62,892 bases of DNA from Anaerolineales bacterium (lineage in GTDB: Bacteria; Chloroflexota; Anaerolineae; Anaerolineales; UBA6663): positions 1-62,892 of the forward strand of contig JADLEU010000398.1 in NCBI GenBank assembly GCA_020845955.1. The letters are read 5' to 3'. The first letter of the stretch is position 1, and the number at the start of each line of letters is the position of its first letter. A model generated the notes under the pieces. The model was given only the letters and a program-made list of their open reading frames with translations, made no database searches and was not told where the DNA came from. Made by a program: the position numbers and the translations under genes. This document shows positions 7,988 through 15,809 of this stretch, one piece after another.

Positions 7988-8854
7988 TTATCGAGGCTTC
8001 GACCACTTTGGTTGAGTCAGGTCAGCACTGACATCCCACAGTTGCCTCGCGACGGCGCCGTCGGCTGCGCGCGCCGCCGGGCGGGCTACTTTGGAATCAA
8101 CGAAGTACTTCCCGGTCACGCCCGCCACCTCGGGCGAAGATGCCAGGTACACCGATGTTTGCGCACCCTTTTCGGGTGCACGAGCGATGAGGGGGATGAT
8201 GGCGCCCATGATCGTCATGAGCCAGCCCGGGTTGTTCTTGCCGAACCCGGTGCTGGTCAGGCCCGGATGCAGCGCATTGGCGGTCACGCCCGTGCCGTCC
8301 AGGCGGCGCGCCAGCTCGAGGGTAAACAGGATATTCGCTAGCTTTGAATTTCCGTAAGGCCCGAGGCCCGAGAAGTCCCGCTCGCCCTGCAAGTTGTCAA
8401 ACTCAATCTTGCCGTTGGCATGCGCGTCCGACGAGACATTGATGATCCTCGCCGGCGCGCTGGCTTTGAGCATATCGAGCAGCAAGTTGGTCAGCAGGAA
8501 GTACGCCAGATGATTGAGCGCAAAGGTCATTTCAAGGCCATCCACGCTGAGTTGGCGGGTCAGGAAGGTTCCGCCGGCGTTGTTGAGCAGAACATGCAGG
8601 CGCGAATACATGCGCTGGAAGTCACTGGCCAGGCGGCGGACGTCCTGCTGTGACGACAGGTCGGCAAGCAGTGAGTCCACGTTAGGGTTGCCGGTGGCCA
8701 ATCGGATCTCCTCGACCACCTGGCTGGCCTTGTGCGCATCACGTCCGACGATGACCACTGTGGCGCCCAGGCCTGCGAGCTTCTGGGCGGCGCTCTTTCC
8801 AATTCCATTCGTGCCGCCTGTGATCAGGCAAACCTTGCCTTGCATGGTGTTCAT
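7988..8854 (-). CDS. Short-chain dehydrogenase/reductase (SDR)
   Basis: The product is 288 aa. It shows the classical SDR cofactor motif TGGTNGIG (about residues 12-19), NNAG (about 90), the catalytic serine region INVSSDAH and the YGNSK active site. It resembles the retinol-dehydrogenase-like/WWOX-like SDR group. The ATG at 8854 with GGGAAG upstream is preferred over the longer open frame to 8989. NAD(P)-dependent alcohol/carbonyl redox is expected; the substrate is unknown. It is the last gene of the four-gene leftward operon under the LuxR regulator. Confidence 0.9.
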   Translation of the reverse strand: MNTMQGKVCLITGGTNGIGKSAAQKLAGLGATVVIVGRDAHKASQVVEEIRLATGNPNVDSLLADLSSQQDVRRLASDFQRMYSRLHVLLNNAGGTFLTRQLSVDGLEMTFALNHLAYFLLTNLLLDMLKASAPARIINVSSDAHANGKIEFDNLQGERDFSGLGPYGNSKLANILFTLELARRLDGTGVTANALHPGLTSTGFGKNNPGWLMTIMGAIIPLIARAPEKGAQTSVYLASSPEVAGVTGKYFVDSKVARPAARAADGAVARQLWDVSADLTQPKWSKPR

Positions 8855-8895
8855 CGCTCTTCCCTTCGTATCAAGACCAGTACAGGTGCGCAGCG

Positions 8896-9873
8896 TTAGT
8901 TCTGGCCAATGGTAATCACGACTTTCCCCCGGGCGTGCCCAGTTTCCACGTAGTGGATCGCGTCGGCGACCTGGTTGAGCGGATAACACCGATCAATCAC
9001 CGGCACGATCTTGCCGGCTGCCAGCAGCGACCGCACAAATCCCAAGTCTTTCTGGTTCGGTCCCCCGCCGCCGCTGCCCATCTTCTGGGTGCCGGTCCTG
9101 AATTGCCACGGCCCCAGGAGCATGGCTTGAAACATTTGGGCATTGGACCCGCCCGTCATGACATACATGCCCGCCGGGCTCAGGGCGCGCTTATAGGATG
9201 AGATTGGTTGATAGCCGTTGGCGGCCAGGATCAGGTCATACTGCTGGCCGTTCTGGGTGAAGTCTTCTTGCGTGTAATCAATGACGTGGTCGGCGCCGAG
9301 CGAGCGGGCCTGCGCCACATTCCGCGTGCTGACCACGGCCGTCACTTCCGTCCCAAAGGCTTTGGCAATCTGGACGGCGAAGCTGCCCACACCCCCCGAC
9401 GCGCCATTCACCAGCACCTTTTGGCCGGGTTGAATCTTTCCCGTGGTGCGCAGGCCCTGCAAAGCCGTCACGGCCGCCATCGGCACGGCCGCGGCTTGCT
9501 CGAAGGTGATGTTGGCCGGCTTGAGTGCCAGCGCGTCCGCGCGAGCGCAGACGTACTCGGCAAAACCGCCAAAGCCGTCCGCGGACAGGTCACCAAAGAC
9601 CGCGTCGCCCGGCTGGAACGCTGTGACATTGGCGCCCACGGCTTCGACCACACCGGCGATGTCAGCGCCCAGGACGGGGTTCTTGGGCTTCAGCAGCCCA
9701 TACATGAAGCGGCCGACGAGCGGGTCGCCGCGCAGCCAGCGCCAGTCAGCGGCATTGACGCCCGCCGCGTAGACCTTCACCAGGACCTCATCATCCTTGT
9801 GCGTGGGCTTTGCGATTTCTTTGAACTCCATCACATCGGGTGATCCGTACTTGATGGAAACAATGGCTTTCAT
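8896..9873 (-). CDS. Zinc-free MDR oxidoreductase (quinone oxidoreductase-like)
   Basis: The product is 325 aa, the usual length for NADPH:quinone reductase-like members of the medium-chain family. The start MKAIVSIKYGSPDVMEF, the GVNAADW motif and the nucleotide-binding LVNGASGGVGSFAVQ loop (about residues 145-160) are typical. The zinc ligands of alcohol dehydrogenases are absent. AAAGGA precedes the ATG at 9873. It likely reduces an enone or quinone with NADPH. It sits between the SDR and the DUF4386-like gene. Confidence 0.9.
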   Translation of the reverse strand: MKAIVSIKYGSPDVMEFKEIAKPTHKDDEVLVKVYAAGVNAADWRWLRGDPLVGRFMYGLLKPKNPVLGADIAGVVEAVGANVTAFQPGDAVFGDLSADGFGGFAEYVCARADALALKPANITFEQAAAVPMAAVTALQGLRTTGKIQPGQKVLVNGASGGVGSFAVQIAKAFGTEVTAVVSTRNVAQARSLGADHVIDYTQEDFTQNGQQYDLILAANGYQPISSYKRALSPAGMYVMTGGSNAQMFQAMLLGPWQFRTGTQKMGSGGGGPNQKDLGFVRSLLAAGKIVPVIDRCYPLNQVADAIHYVETGHARGKVVITIGQN

Positions 9874-9944
9874 GTGCGTATCCTTTCTGGAAGGTTGCCA
9901 GTCGAGCAGTAATCAGGGTAAACGTAGGGATTGCTGTGGCCGGC

Positions 9945-9979
9945 GATCAGGGCGGCCAGCCCAACTGGCCGCCCTGATC
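9945..9979. repeat. 15-bp perfect hairpin between oxidoreductase and DUF4386-like genes
   Basis: Arms 9945-9959 and 9965-9979 are perfectly complementary with a 5-nt loop. There is no T tract in the minus direction, so it may be a processing or stability hairpin within the operon. Confidence 0.8.
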
Positions 9980-10001
9980 AGGTGTTTGCGTGGCCGGGTG
10001 G

Positions 10002-10739
10002 TTAGGCGTCCTGGCCGTAGGCAGCCGGTTGGAAACCCTTGAAGATGAGCCACAGCGGCAGGGCCAGCTCAAAGATCATGCCGGGCACCAGGAGCATCAG
10101 GCTGACATGGATCCCGAAGATCTCGGCGATGGCGCCGGCCAGGTGAATGACGTAGCCGACCAGGCCCCAGGCCGACAGGAAGCGGGGGAGCAGCCGGGCC
10201 CGGTACAGGACGGCGCACAGGAAGATCGCGCCGCCGGCGAGCGTCGCCTGGCCGATGTGGTAGGCCATCGTGTTCGCCTGCGTCAGGAGCGACCCCAGGC
10301 CAGTGGCCCAGGCAGCGCTCGCACCAGTGGCGTATTGGCTCAGAGGCACCAGCATCAGCAGACACAGCACACCGATGTCCAGGAAGACGACCTGGACACT
10401 AATCGCGGCCAGATAAGCCAGAGCCGAGCGCTTGCCATGGCGTTCCAGGATTGGGAAGAACAGCACGCCTTTCCCGATATCCACCACCGTGTTCAGCAGC
10501 ATCAGGAAGGCGCCGAGCACCAGGGTGGACTGATGCGCGGCCATCGCCGCCAGAAAGTCTGGGGCGCCGATCACTGACGTCACCAGGCCGAAACCGACGC
10601 CATAGGCGAGAAACCCGGCCAGAAAGAGCGCGCCAATCAGCGCCGAATAGCCTCGGCGCGAACATGCGCCTGTGCGATCGCGGCTTCCCGCAGTGAGCGG
10701 CGCGGTGGTGCTGGTTGGCTGCAAGGTTTGGGTGGTCAT
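10002..10739 (-). CDS. DUF4386-like integral membrane protein
   Basis: The product is 245 aa with about six to seven hydrophobic segments starting near residue 35 (ALIGALFLAGFLAYGVGFGL) and ending at LMLLVPGMIFELALPLWLIF. The pattern, with VVDIGKG after the second to third segment and a GMIFELALPLWLI end, is typical of DUF4386. The ATG at 10739 follows AGGAG. It has no known biochemical function. Such genes often travel with regulator and oxidoreductase genes as here. Confidence 0.8.
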   Translation of the reverse strand: MTTQTLQPTSTTAPLTAGSRDRTGACSRRGYSALIGALFLAGFLAYGVGFGLVTSVIGAPDFLAAMAAHQSTLVLGAFLMLLNTVVDIGKGVLFFPILERHGKRSALAYLAAISVQVVFLDIGVLCLLMLVPLSQYATGASAAWATGLGSLLTQANTMAYHIGQATLAGGAIFLCAVLYRARLLPRFLSAWGLVGYVIHLAGAIAEIFGIHVSLMLLVPGMIFELALPLWLIFKGFQPAAYGQDA

Positions 10740-10741
10740 GG

Positions 10742-11035
10742 TCAATCTCCTGTTTGTCCGAAATCTGGTTTCACAGCGGATGTGCCGGCTGAGCCGGGTT
10801 CGATGCGACTGACGGCGAGCAACGGCAGGCCCAAGTCACGTAATTTGCGGAGCTGGCTATGCAGCGCAGCCTGGTCGACGATGGGACCGGACAGGATCGT
10901 TTCGCCGTTCTCGGTCCGGGTGATGGCCAGCCCGTCGAACCAGGCTGCCCACTCGTCATCTAGGTGCCCTTGCAGGCGAATGGCGTATTGGCTTGGCTTG
11001 TCAGGCTCCTCCGCGGGTGCTGCTGCGTCGCTCAT
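10742..11035 (-). CDS. Small conserved protein of the oxidoreductase operon
   Basis: The product is 97 aa with the features YAIRLQGHLDDEWAAWF, a short ILSGPIVDQAALHSQL stretch and RDLGLPLLAVSRIEP. I recognise this as a common small conserved hypothetical protein found beside LuxR regulators and oxidoreductases. No enzyme motif is seen. It is the first gene of the leftward operon and its stop is 2 bp before the DUF4386-like start. Confidence 0.75.
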   Translation of the reverse strand: MSDAAAPAEEPDKPSQYAIRLQGHLDDEWAAWFDGLAITRTENGETILSGPIVDQAALHSQLRKLRDLGLPLLAVSRIEPGSAGTSAVKPDFGQTGD

Positions 11036-11090
11036 GGTGTGCCTCGGGTATTTTCCTCATAGGGCTGCCTCTCCGGTCGGTCGAGCAGTT

Positions 11091-11150
11091 ACTTCATTGG
11101 CCTGAGAATACAAACCAAAATGGTGAGGCGTCATCACATCACGATGTGAT
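11091..11150 (-). promoter_or_regulatory. Operator/promoter repeat, copy 2, upstream of the oxidoreductase operon
   Basis: The minus strand has TATTCT (11110-11105) 17 bp from TGACGC, about 70 bp before the first gene of the operon. Just upstream is a perfect inverted repeat (11133-11140 with 11143-11150). The 14 bases TGAGGCGTCATCAC are identical to copy 1 at 7952-7966 or so. This looks like an activator site for the LuxR-type regulator next door. Confidence 0.55.
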
Positions 11151-11174
11151 TTGTCGGCCGGGAGGCTGTGAAGG

Positions 11175-11215
11175 AAACAAAAAGCCCCGGCAGGTCGGTC
11201 GACGACTGCCGGGGC
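11175..11215 (-). terminator. Rho-independent terminator of the LuxR-type regulator gene
   Basis: A 10-bp perfect G+C-rich stem (11184-11193 with 11206-11215) is followed on the minus strand by TTTTTGTTT. It lies 20 bp after the stop of the regulator gene and isolates it from the operon promoter. Confidence 0.85.
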
Positions 11216-11234
11216 ATAGGTTGTAGCGCGCCTG

Positions 11235-13886
11235 TTATGACAATTCGAGCTCTTCTGCCTGGCGCACCGCCGCGCGCCGGTTGTTCACGCCAAGCTTGGT
11301 GTAGATGTTCTTGGTGTGGGTGCGCAGTGTATTCATGGACACGTTGAGTTCGCGCGCGATCGCTGGGCCGTCCAGCTCGGATCCCAGCAGGCTGAGCACT
11401 TCCCGCTCCCGGTCGCTGAGCGGTTCGCTGAGACGCTGCGTGATCGGTGCTCCGTTTTCGACCGGCTCAAATCCAGCCAGAATTCGGGCAGCGTAACCCT
11501 GGGCGATCCCGCGTTTTTCGACTTCGCGTAGCAGGCTCGCCATGGCCGGGCCTTCGTCGACAAAAGTCCGGATGAAGCCGCCTGGCTCGGCCAGCGCCAG
11601 GGCCTCACCCATCGCCACCAGCGCCGGTGCGGTCTCGCCCTGCGCCTGGAGTGCGAGCGCCTGCAGCACCAGCACCTTCAGCCTTCCATCCGGTTGATCC
11701 TTCGCCTCCACCTGTTGGCACAGGGGAGCCAGTACGGCCAGGGCGGCTACCGGGTCTCCCTGCGCCAGGAGAACGCGGGCGCGGCCCAGGGGGAGCTGGT
11801 GGGTCTCTGCCAGTTGCGTCGCCGCTGCCAATTGACCCTGGCGCAGCAAAGCCAATACTTGGACCGCGGCGACATCCGGCATCCGAAACATGAAGTTGTG
11901 CCGGCGCAAAAATGCCTCGGCCTCGGCCAGGGCAGCCACCGCGGCCGGCACATCACCCTGCGCCAACTTCAGGCGGGCCAAGATCACCCCATACTTGGCG
12001 AAGGTTTCAACAACCATGGACCGGGCCAACTCAGCGCACTGCTCAGCGTGCTGCGCGGCGGCGGCCAGGTCATTCCACTCGTAGCAGACCCGGGCCAGAC
12101 CCAATTGCACCTCGCCCGCCATCCGCTGCGGTGGATCACCGGCCAGTTCCAACGCGCGCCGGTAGCTCGCCGCCGCTGCATGCAATTGGTTATCGGCTTC
12201 TTGCACCTGGCCCAGGCTCAGGGTCGCCGCCAAGGTGTAAATGGAATACCCAGCCGATTGGCTGATGGCAATGACTTCCCGGTAGGCACGGCTGGCGGCG
12301 GCCCGGTCGCCCTGGAGCTGGTAGGCGTACCCGAGCGTCCAGGTCGTGGTGGTGCGGATGGTCAGGTTGTCTGGGTTCAGATACTCTAGCGCGCGCCGCG
12401 ACTGCGTGAGGATAGCCTGGGCATCTTGTTGAATAACGGCCGCCGTCGCGCGCAGTGCCGCGATCCGGCCGATGAGGTCGCGGTTCTGCTCGTCCGGCGC
12501 AATGCCGCGATGTCCGAGTACCGCTTCCGCCGCCTGCAGTTTCTCTTCCACAGCGGTGTTCTGGCCGGAGAACATCAGCGTGGTGGCATAGGTTACCCAC
12601 AACGCCGGCCGGGCATTCAGGACCCGCGTGGGCAACGACTTCAGCCAGGCCAACACGGGCGCCGCCGCCACGCGATAGTGCAAGGGTATGCCCTTACCTT
12701 CAATCAGCCGCTCGGCGCGCTCAATATCCTGGCCGGTCGTCGCGTGATGAAAGGCTTCCAGCTCCAGTCCCTGGTCTTCGTACCACTGGCTGGCGCGCCG
12801 GTGCAGCGCGTCCACGGCTTGGTCCGCAGCTCCTGCCTCCTGTACAGGGTCGGCGCCATGGCGCTGCCCGAGCCGCCGGCGCAGCAGATCCGCAAACAGG
12901 TGATGATACCGAAACCAGCGCCGCTCGCTATCCAGGGGAACGATGAACAAGTTGGCGCGTTCGATCGCTTCCAGCGTCGCTTGCCCAGAGCCCGGCGGAG
13001 TGAGCAGGACCGCCTCACACAACGGCCCGCACATGCGCTCCAGGATGGAGGTGTGCAGTAAGAATGATTGAGTCGGTTCGGGCTGCTGTTGCAGGACTTC
13101 CTCGACCAGGTAATCCAGCACGAAGTGGTGGCTGCCGGTGAAGGCGTGGATGAAGCCGGAAATGTCCTGATGTCCCTGCATAGACAGCGCGGCCAGTTGG
13201 AGACCGGCGATCCAGCCTTCTGTTCGCTGTTCGAGCGCGGCGATGTGCTCGGCGGGCAGGCTAAGACCCATGGCCGCGTTGAGGAAATCGCCAGCTTCGG
13301 CGGGCGTAAAACGCAGGTCGGCGGCGCGCAGTTCGGTGAGTTGTCCCCGGGCACGCAGCCGGGCCAGCGGGAGGCGCGGATCTTCACGGGTGGTGACGAC
13401 CAGGTGCAGCGGTGGCGGCAGGTGCTCGATGACGAAGGTCAGGACGTCGTCAACTGCTTTGGTCTCGATGGCGTGGTAGTCGTCCAGGACCACGACAAGT
13501 TGGTCCTGGAAGGTGGCGATTTCATTCAGGAGCGGTGTCAGCAGGACCGCAGTGGCCGGCGGCGGCCCTGGAGCGTGAAGCAGCGCCAGCGTCTCTTGGC
13601 CGAGACTGGGCGCAACCGTCTGTAACGCCGCGATGAAGTAGGCCAGAAACAGGGCCAGGTCGTTATCCGCGTCGTCCAGCGACAGCCAGGCCACCGGTCG
13701 CTCGCCGCCGGTGATCCACTCGCTGACCAGCGTGGTTTTGCCAAAGCCGGCCGGGGCCGAGATGACCGTCAGGCTCGGCCGACGCTTGAGCCCTTCATTC
13801 AGCCGCTCTGTCAGGCGCGGACGGACGACCACCCTGGCTCGGGGTGGAGGGATGTAGAGTTTTGTGGCGAGCAGACGCGCCGTCAT
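11235..13886 (-). CDS. MalT-like LuxR family ATP-binding transcriptional regulator
   Basis: The product is 883 aa from the ATG at 13886 (ATGs further upstream to 13970 are possible; ribosome sites are weak). It starts TARLLATKLYIPPPR, the usual entry of this family. Walker A SAPAGFGKTT and Walker B VVVLDDYHAIE mark the NTPase part. A long helical repeat region (about residues 400-790, TPR-like) follows, and then the LuxR HTH with LSDREREVLSLL at the C-terminus. It is a ligand- and ATP-dependent activator. It probably controls the four-gene operon at 7988-11035 through the repeats at 7921 and 11091. Confidence 0.92.
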   Translation of the reverse strand: MTARLLATKLYIPPPRARVVVRPRLTERLNEGLKRRPSLTVISAPAGFGKTTLVSEWITGGERPVAWLSLDDADNDLALFLAYFIAALQTVAPSLGQETLALLHAPGPPPATAVLLTPLLNEIATFQDQLVVVLDDYHAIETKAVDDVLTFVIEHLPPPLHLVVTTREDPRLPLARLRARGQLTELRAADLRFTPAEAGDFLNAAMGLSLPAEHIAALEQRTEGWIAGLQLAALSMQGHQDISGFIHAFTGSHHFVLDYLVEEVLQQQPEPTQSFLLHTSILERMCGPLCEAVLLTPPGSGQATLEAIERANLFIVPLDSERRWFRYHHLFADLLRRRLGQRHGADPVQEAGAADQAVDALHRRASQWYEDQGLELEAFHHATTGQDIERAERLIEGKGIPLHYRVAAAPVLAWLKSLPTRVLNARPALWVTYATTLMFSGQNTAVEEKLQAAEAVLGHRGIAPDEQNRDLIGRIAALRATAAVIQQDAQAILTQSRRALEYLNPDNLTIRTTTTWTLGYAYQLQGDRAAASRAYREVIAISQSAGYSIYTLAATLSLGQVQEADNQLHAAAASYRRALELAGDPPQRMAGEVQLGLARVCYEWNDLAAAAQHAEQCAELARSMVVETFAKYGVILARLKLAQGDVPAAVAALAEAEAFLRRHNFMFRMPDVAAVQVLALLRQGQLAAATQLAETHQLPLGRARVLLAQGDPVAALAVLAPLCQQVEAKDQPDGRLKVLVLQALALQAQGETAPALVAMGEALALAEPGGFIRTFVDEGPAMASLLREVEKRGIAQGYAARILAGFEPVENGAPITQRLSEPLSDREREVLSLLGSELDGPAIARELNVSMNTLRTHTKNIYTKLGVNNRRAAVRQAEELELS

Positions 13887-14031
13887 CGTTCCAGTATACC
13901 GTGTACCTGCCATGACAACGCTACCACTTGTTGACGAAGTAGTTAGGGGGCACGCGATGGCGGCCAGCATGACACTGCAGTGTCACGGCCAACGTAGCGC
14001 AAAGATGTCATGATTTTGGGTCGATTGACTA

Positions 14032-14060
14032 TTGACCGGTGGGAACGCCAGACGTAACAT
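14032..14060 (+). promoter_or_regulatory. Sigma-70-type promoter for a short transcript
   Basis: TTGACC (14032-14037) and TAACAT (14055-14060) are separated by 17 bp. The terminator at 14090-14123 follows directly, so the predicted transcript is only about 57 nt. Confidence 0.5.
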
Positions 14061-14066
14061 GGTTCC

Positions 14067-14123
14067 AACTCCATAGCACTCATCGCTGGCCGCACGGGCT
14101 AACCGTGCGGTCTTTTTGTTTTT
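14067..14123 (+). ncRNA. Candidate short RNA or attenuator leader upstream of parA
   Basis: The stretch runs from the expected start of the promoter at 14032-14060 to the end of a strong terminator. No open frame of useful length fits inside. It could be a counter-transcribed or regulatory RNA, or a leader that blocks read-through into parA. It is predicted from the promoter and terminator only. Confidence 0.4.
14090..14123 (+). terminator. Strong Rho-independent terminator
   Basis: A perfect 8-bp stem (14090-14097 with 14103-14110) around a 5-nt loop is followed by TCTTTTTGTTTTT. It points rightward although no plus-strand gene lies before it. Confidence 0.85.
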
Positions 14124-14147
14124 GCGAGCTGTACCAGAGGAAAGAAT

Positions 14148-14179
14148 TTATGTCCTGTCCAAGCTTGGACAAGACATAA
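14148..14179. promoter_or_regulatory. 32-bp near-perfect palindrome, candidate parS or operator
   Basis: Arms TTATGTCCTGTCCA and TGGACAAGACATAA pair over 14 positions with one mismatch around AGCT. It lies about 310 bp before parA. Its size and position suit a ParB centromere site or an autoregulatory operator. Confidence 0.5.
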
Positions 14180-14220
14180 TGATTTCGGGCATGCCTTCCG
14201 AGAAGTTTCCCCGAAATCAT
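14179..14220. repeat. 11-bp perfect inverted repeat with 20-bp spacer
   Basis: ATGATTTCGGG (14179-14189) and CCCGAAATCAT (14210-14220) are exact complements. It follows directly after the 32-bp palindrome, so the two form one compact site ahead of parA. Confidence 0.75.
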
Positions 14221-14487
14221 CCAAACTGCCGGAAAAATCAACAATAACGACCCTCGGTAGTATGAGGTTACTTCTCGAAACGCCTGTTTTGGACTGCTCC
14301 CAATGTTGCTGCCTGCCCATCAAGCAAGCCACCCGCCATGTCGGCCGTATCGATGGTGGTCTTGGGTCTCGTCCTGATTATTACTTTCGCCTCCTCTTCC
14401 TTCGATCCGAAACCGTCGCTCTCTTGAGGACTCCCTGAGGAGTTAATCCGTAGCACTTCCCGTAGCATGGTCAGCGAAGGAGTTACC

Positions 14488-15390
14488 ATGCGTCAGATTG
14501 CCTTCTTCTCTCAAAAGGGTGGCTGTGGAAAGACGACCGCCTGCGTCAACATTGCCGCTGCCCTCGGTGGCCTGGGGCGCCGTGTCCTGGTGATTGACCT
14601 GGACAGCAACGCCTGTGCCTCGCGCACGTTCGGCGTGCTTGAGACCCTCGAGAACTCGATCGCCGCGGCGCTCCTCGGCCTCCGTTCGCTGGCCAGTGTC
14701 GTCATTGATACGGCCGTCCCCAACGTCTGGCTCGCACCGGGCGCAACCGATCTATACACCCTGGACGACGCAGACGGTGTGCGCGACGCTAGCCGACTGG
14801 ATGCCTCGGGCCGCCTGAGCCCCATTGTGCTCAACCTGGAGCTGGCCCGGCTGGATCCAGCCCAATTCGACTACGTCCTGCTCGATTGCGCTGGCGGACA
14901 CCCCTTCATTGCCCATCTCGCGCTGCTGGCCTGTGACGAGGTCATCATTCCGACCGGCCTGGCTGTTTATGACCTGTACGCTGCCACGCCGGCCATGCAC
15001 CTGATTTTGATGGCGCGCGAGGCGCGCGGCGACGACAAGCCGGACTTTCTCGGCTTCTTGCCCAACGGGGCGGGCCGCCAGGGCGTGCCTGGTCGGATCC
15101 AGGCCAAGCTGGACCAATATGCGCTGCCGTGCCTGCCGGCGATTCGGCACTCGGAGTTGCTCAAGACACTAGCCGGCGCGCAGGAGATTGCGAAGCGGTT
15201 CGTGGTCCTATCGCGGCCCAACACGGCCGTGGCGGCCAGTTTTCAGCAAGCGGCGAGGCAAATCGATAGCGGAGCAGTCGAAGAGCCGACCATCGATAGC
15301 GTCGAGCCAGTCGACGTAGGCGATTTCGCGGTTGCCGCAAGCGCCGAGAATGGCTCAACGGCGACAGCTATTGACTCGGCCGTCCTTTAA
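14488..15390 (+). CDS. parA: ParA family partition ATPase
   Basis: The product is 300 aa. The deviant Walker A KGGCGKTT spans residues 10-17, Walker A' is VIDLDSN (about 37-43) and Walker B YVLLDCAGG (about 130). The N-terminal HTH of plasmid P1-type ParA is absent, so it is the short form. The ATG at 14488 follows GAAGGAG. With ParB at 15799 it should segregate or position the element when it is circular. The C-terminal 50 residues are acidic and low in complexity. Confidence 0.9.
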   Translation: MRQIAFFSQKGGCGKTTACVNIAAALGGLGRRVLVIDLDSNACASRTFGVLETLENSIAAALLGLRSLASVVIDTAVPNVWLAPGATDLYTLDDADGVRDASRLDASGRLSPIVLNLELARLDPAQFDYVLLDCAGGHPFIAHLALLACDEVIIPTGLAVYDLYAATPAMHLILMAREARGDDKPDFLGFLPNGAGRQGVPGRIQAKLDQYALPCLPAIRHSELLKTLAGAQEIAKRFVVLSRPNTAVAASFQQAARQIDSGAVEEPTIDSVEPVDVGDFAVAASAENGSTATAIDSAVL

Positions 15391-15398
15391 GTGATAAC

Positions 15399-15809
15399 AT
15401 GCGCGCACTAGGGATTACAAGAACAGAGTGGACGGTAACATTTACCCTAGTACTATCCCAGACCTCGGCGATGCGCCTGGTTGCACTGGTCTTCCTCTTG
15501 CTGGTCGCTATGCCCCCGGGGCCGACCACGTCTAGTGCCGGCGGTCAGGGCGCGCTCATGGCCGCCCTGGTTGCAGCCCGCCCCTGGCTGCTAATGGTGC
15601 CCATCCTGATCTCGCTGCGAGTGCCCTGGCCGTCATGCGTGCTGGGCGGCCTGTGTCTAGTCGGCCTGACGGTGATAACCGGCCTGGGCGCAGAGTCAAT
15701 CCAATTCGGCGTGGCAGTCCTCGGCGGCGGCTGGTTGTTGGCCAGCCTGACCTGGATCAACTCCCCACAACCGGGGGCTCGCACCTTTGGAAAACACAAT
15801 GACCACTGA
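15399..15809 (+). CDS. Small membrane protein between parA and parB
   Basis: The product is 136 aa with three to four hydrophobic segments (AMRLVALVFLLLVAMPPG; PWLLMVPILISL; VLGGLCLVGLTVITGLG; FGVAVLGGGWLLASLTW). It begins 9 bp after parA and its end overlaps the parB start by 11 bp, so it is translated with them. No family is recognised. Membrane proteins within par operons are unusual. Confidence 0.6.
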   Translation: MRALGITRTEWTVTFTLVLSQTSAMRLVALVFLLLVAMPPGPTTSSAGGQGALMAALVAARPWLLMVPILISLRVPWPSCVLGGLCLVGLTVITGLGAESIQFGVAVLGGGWLLASLTWINSPQPGARTFGKHNDH

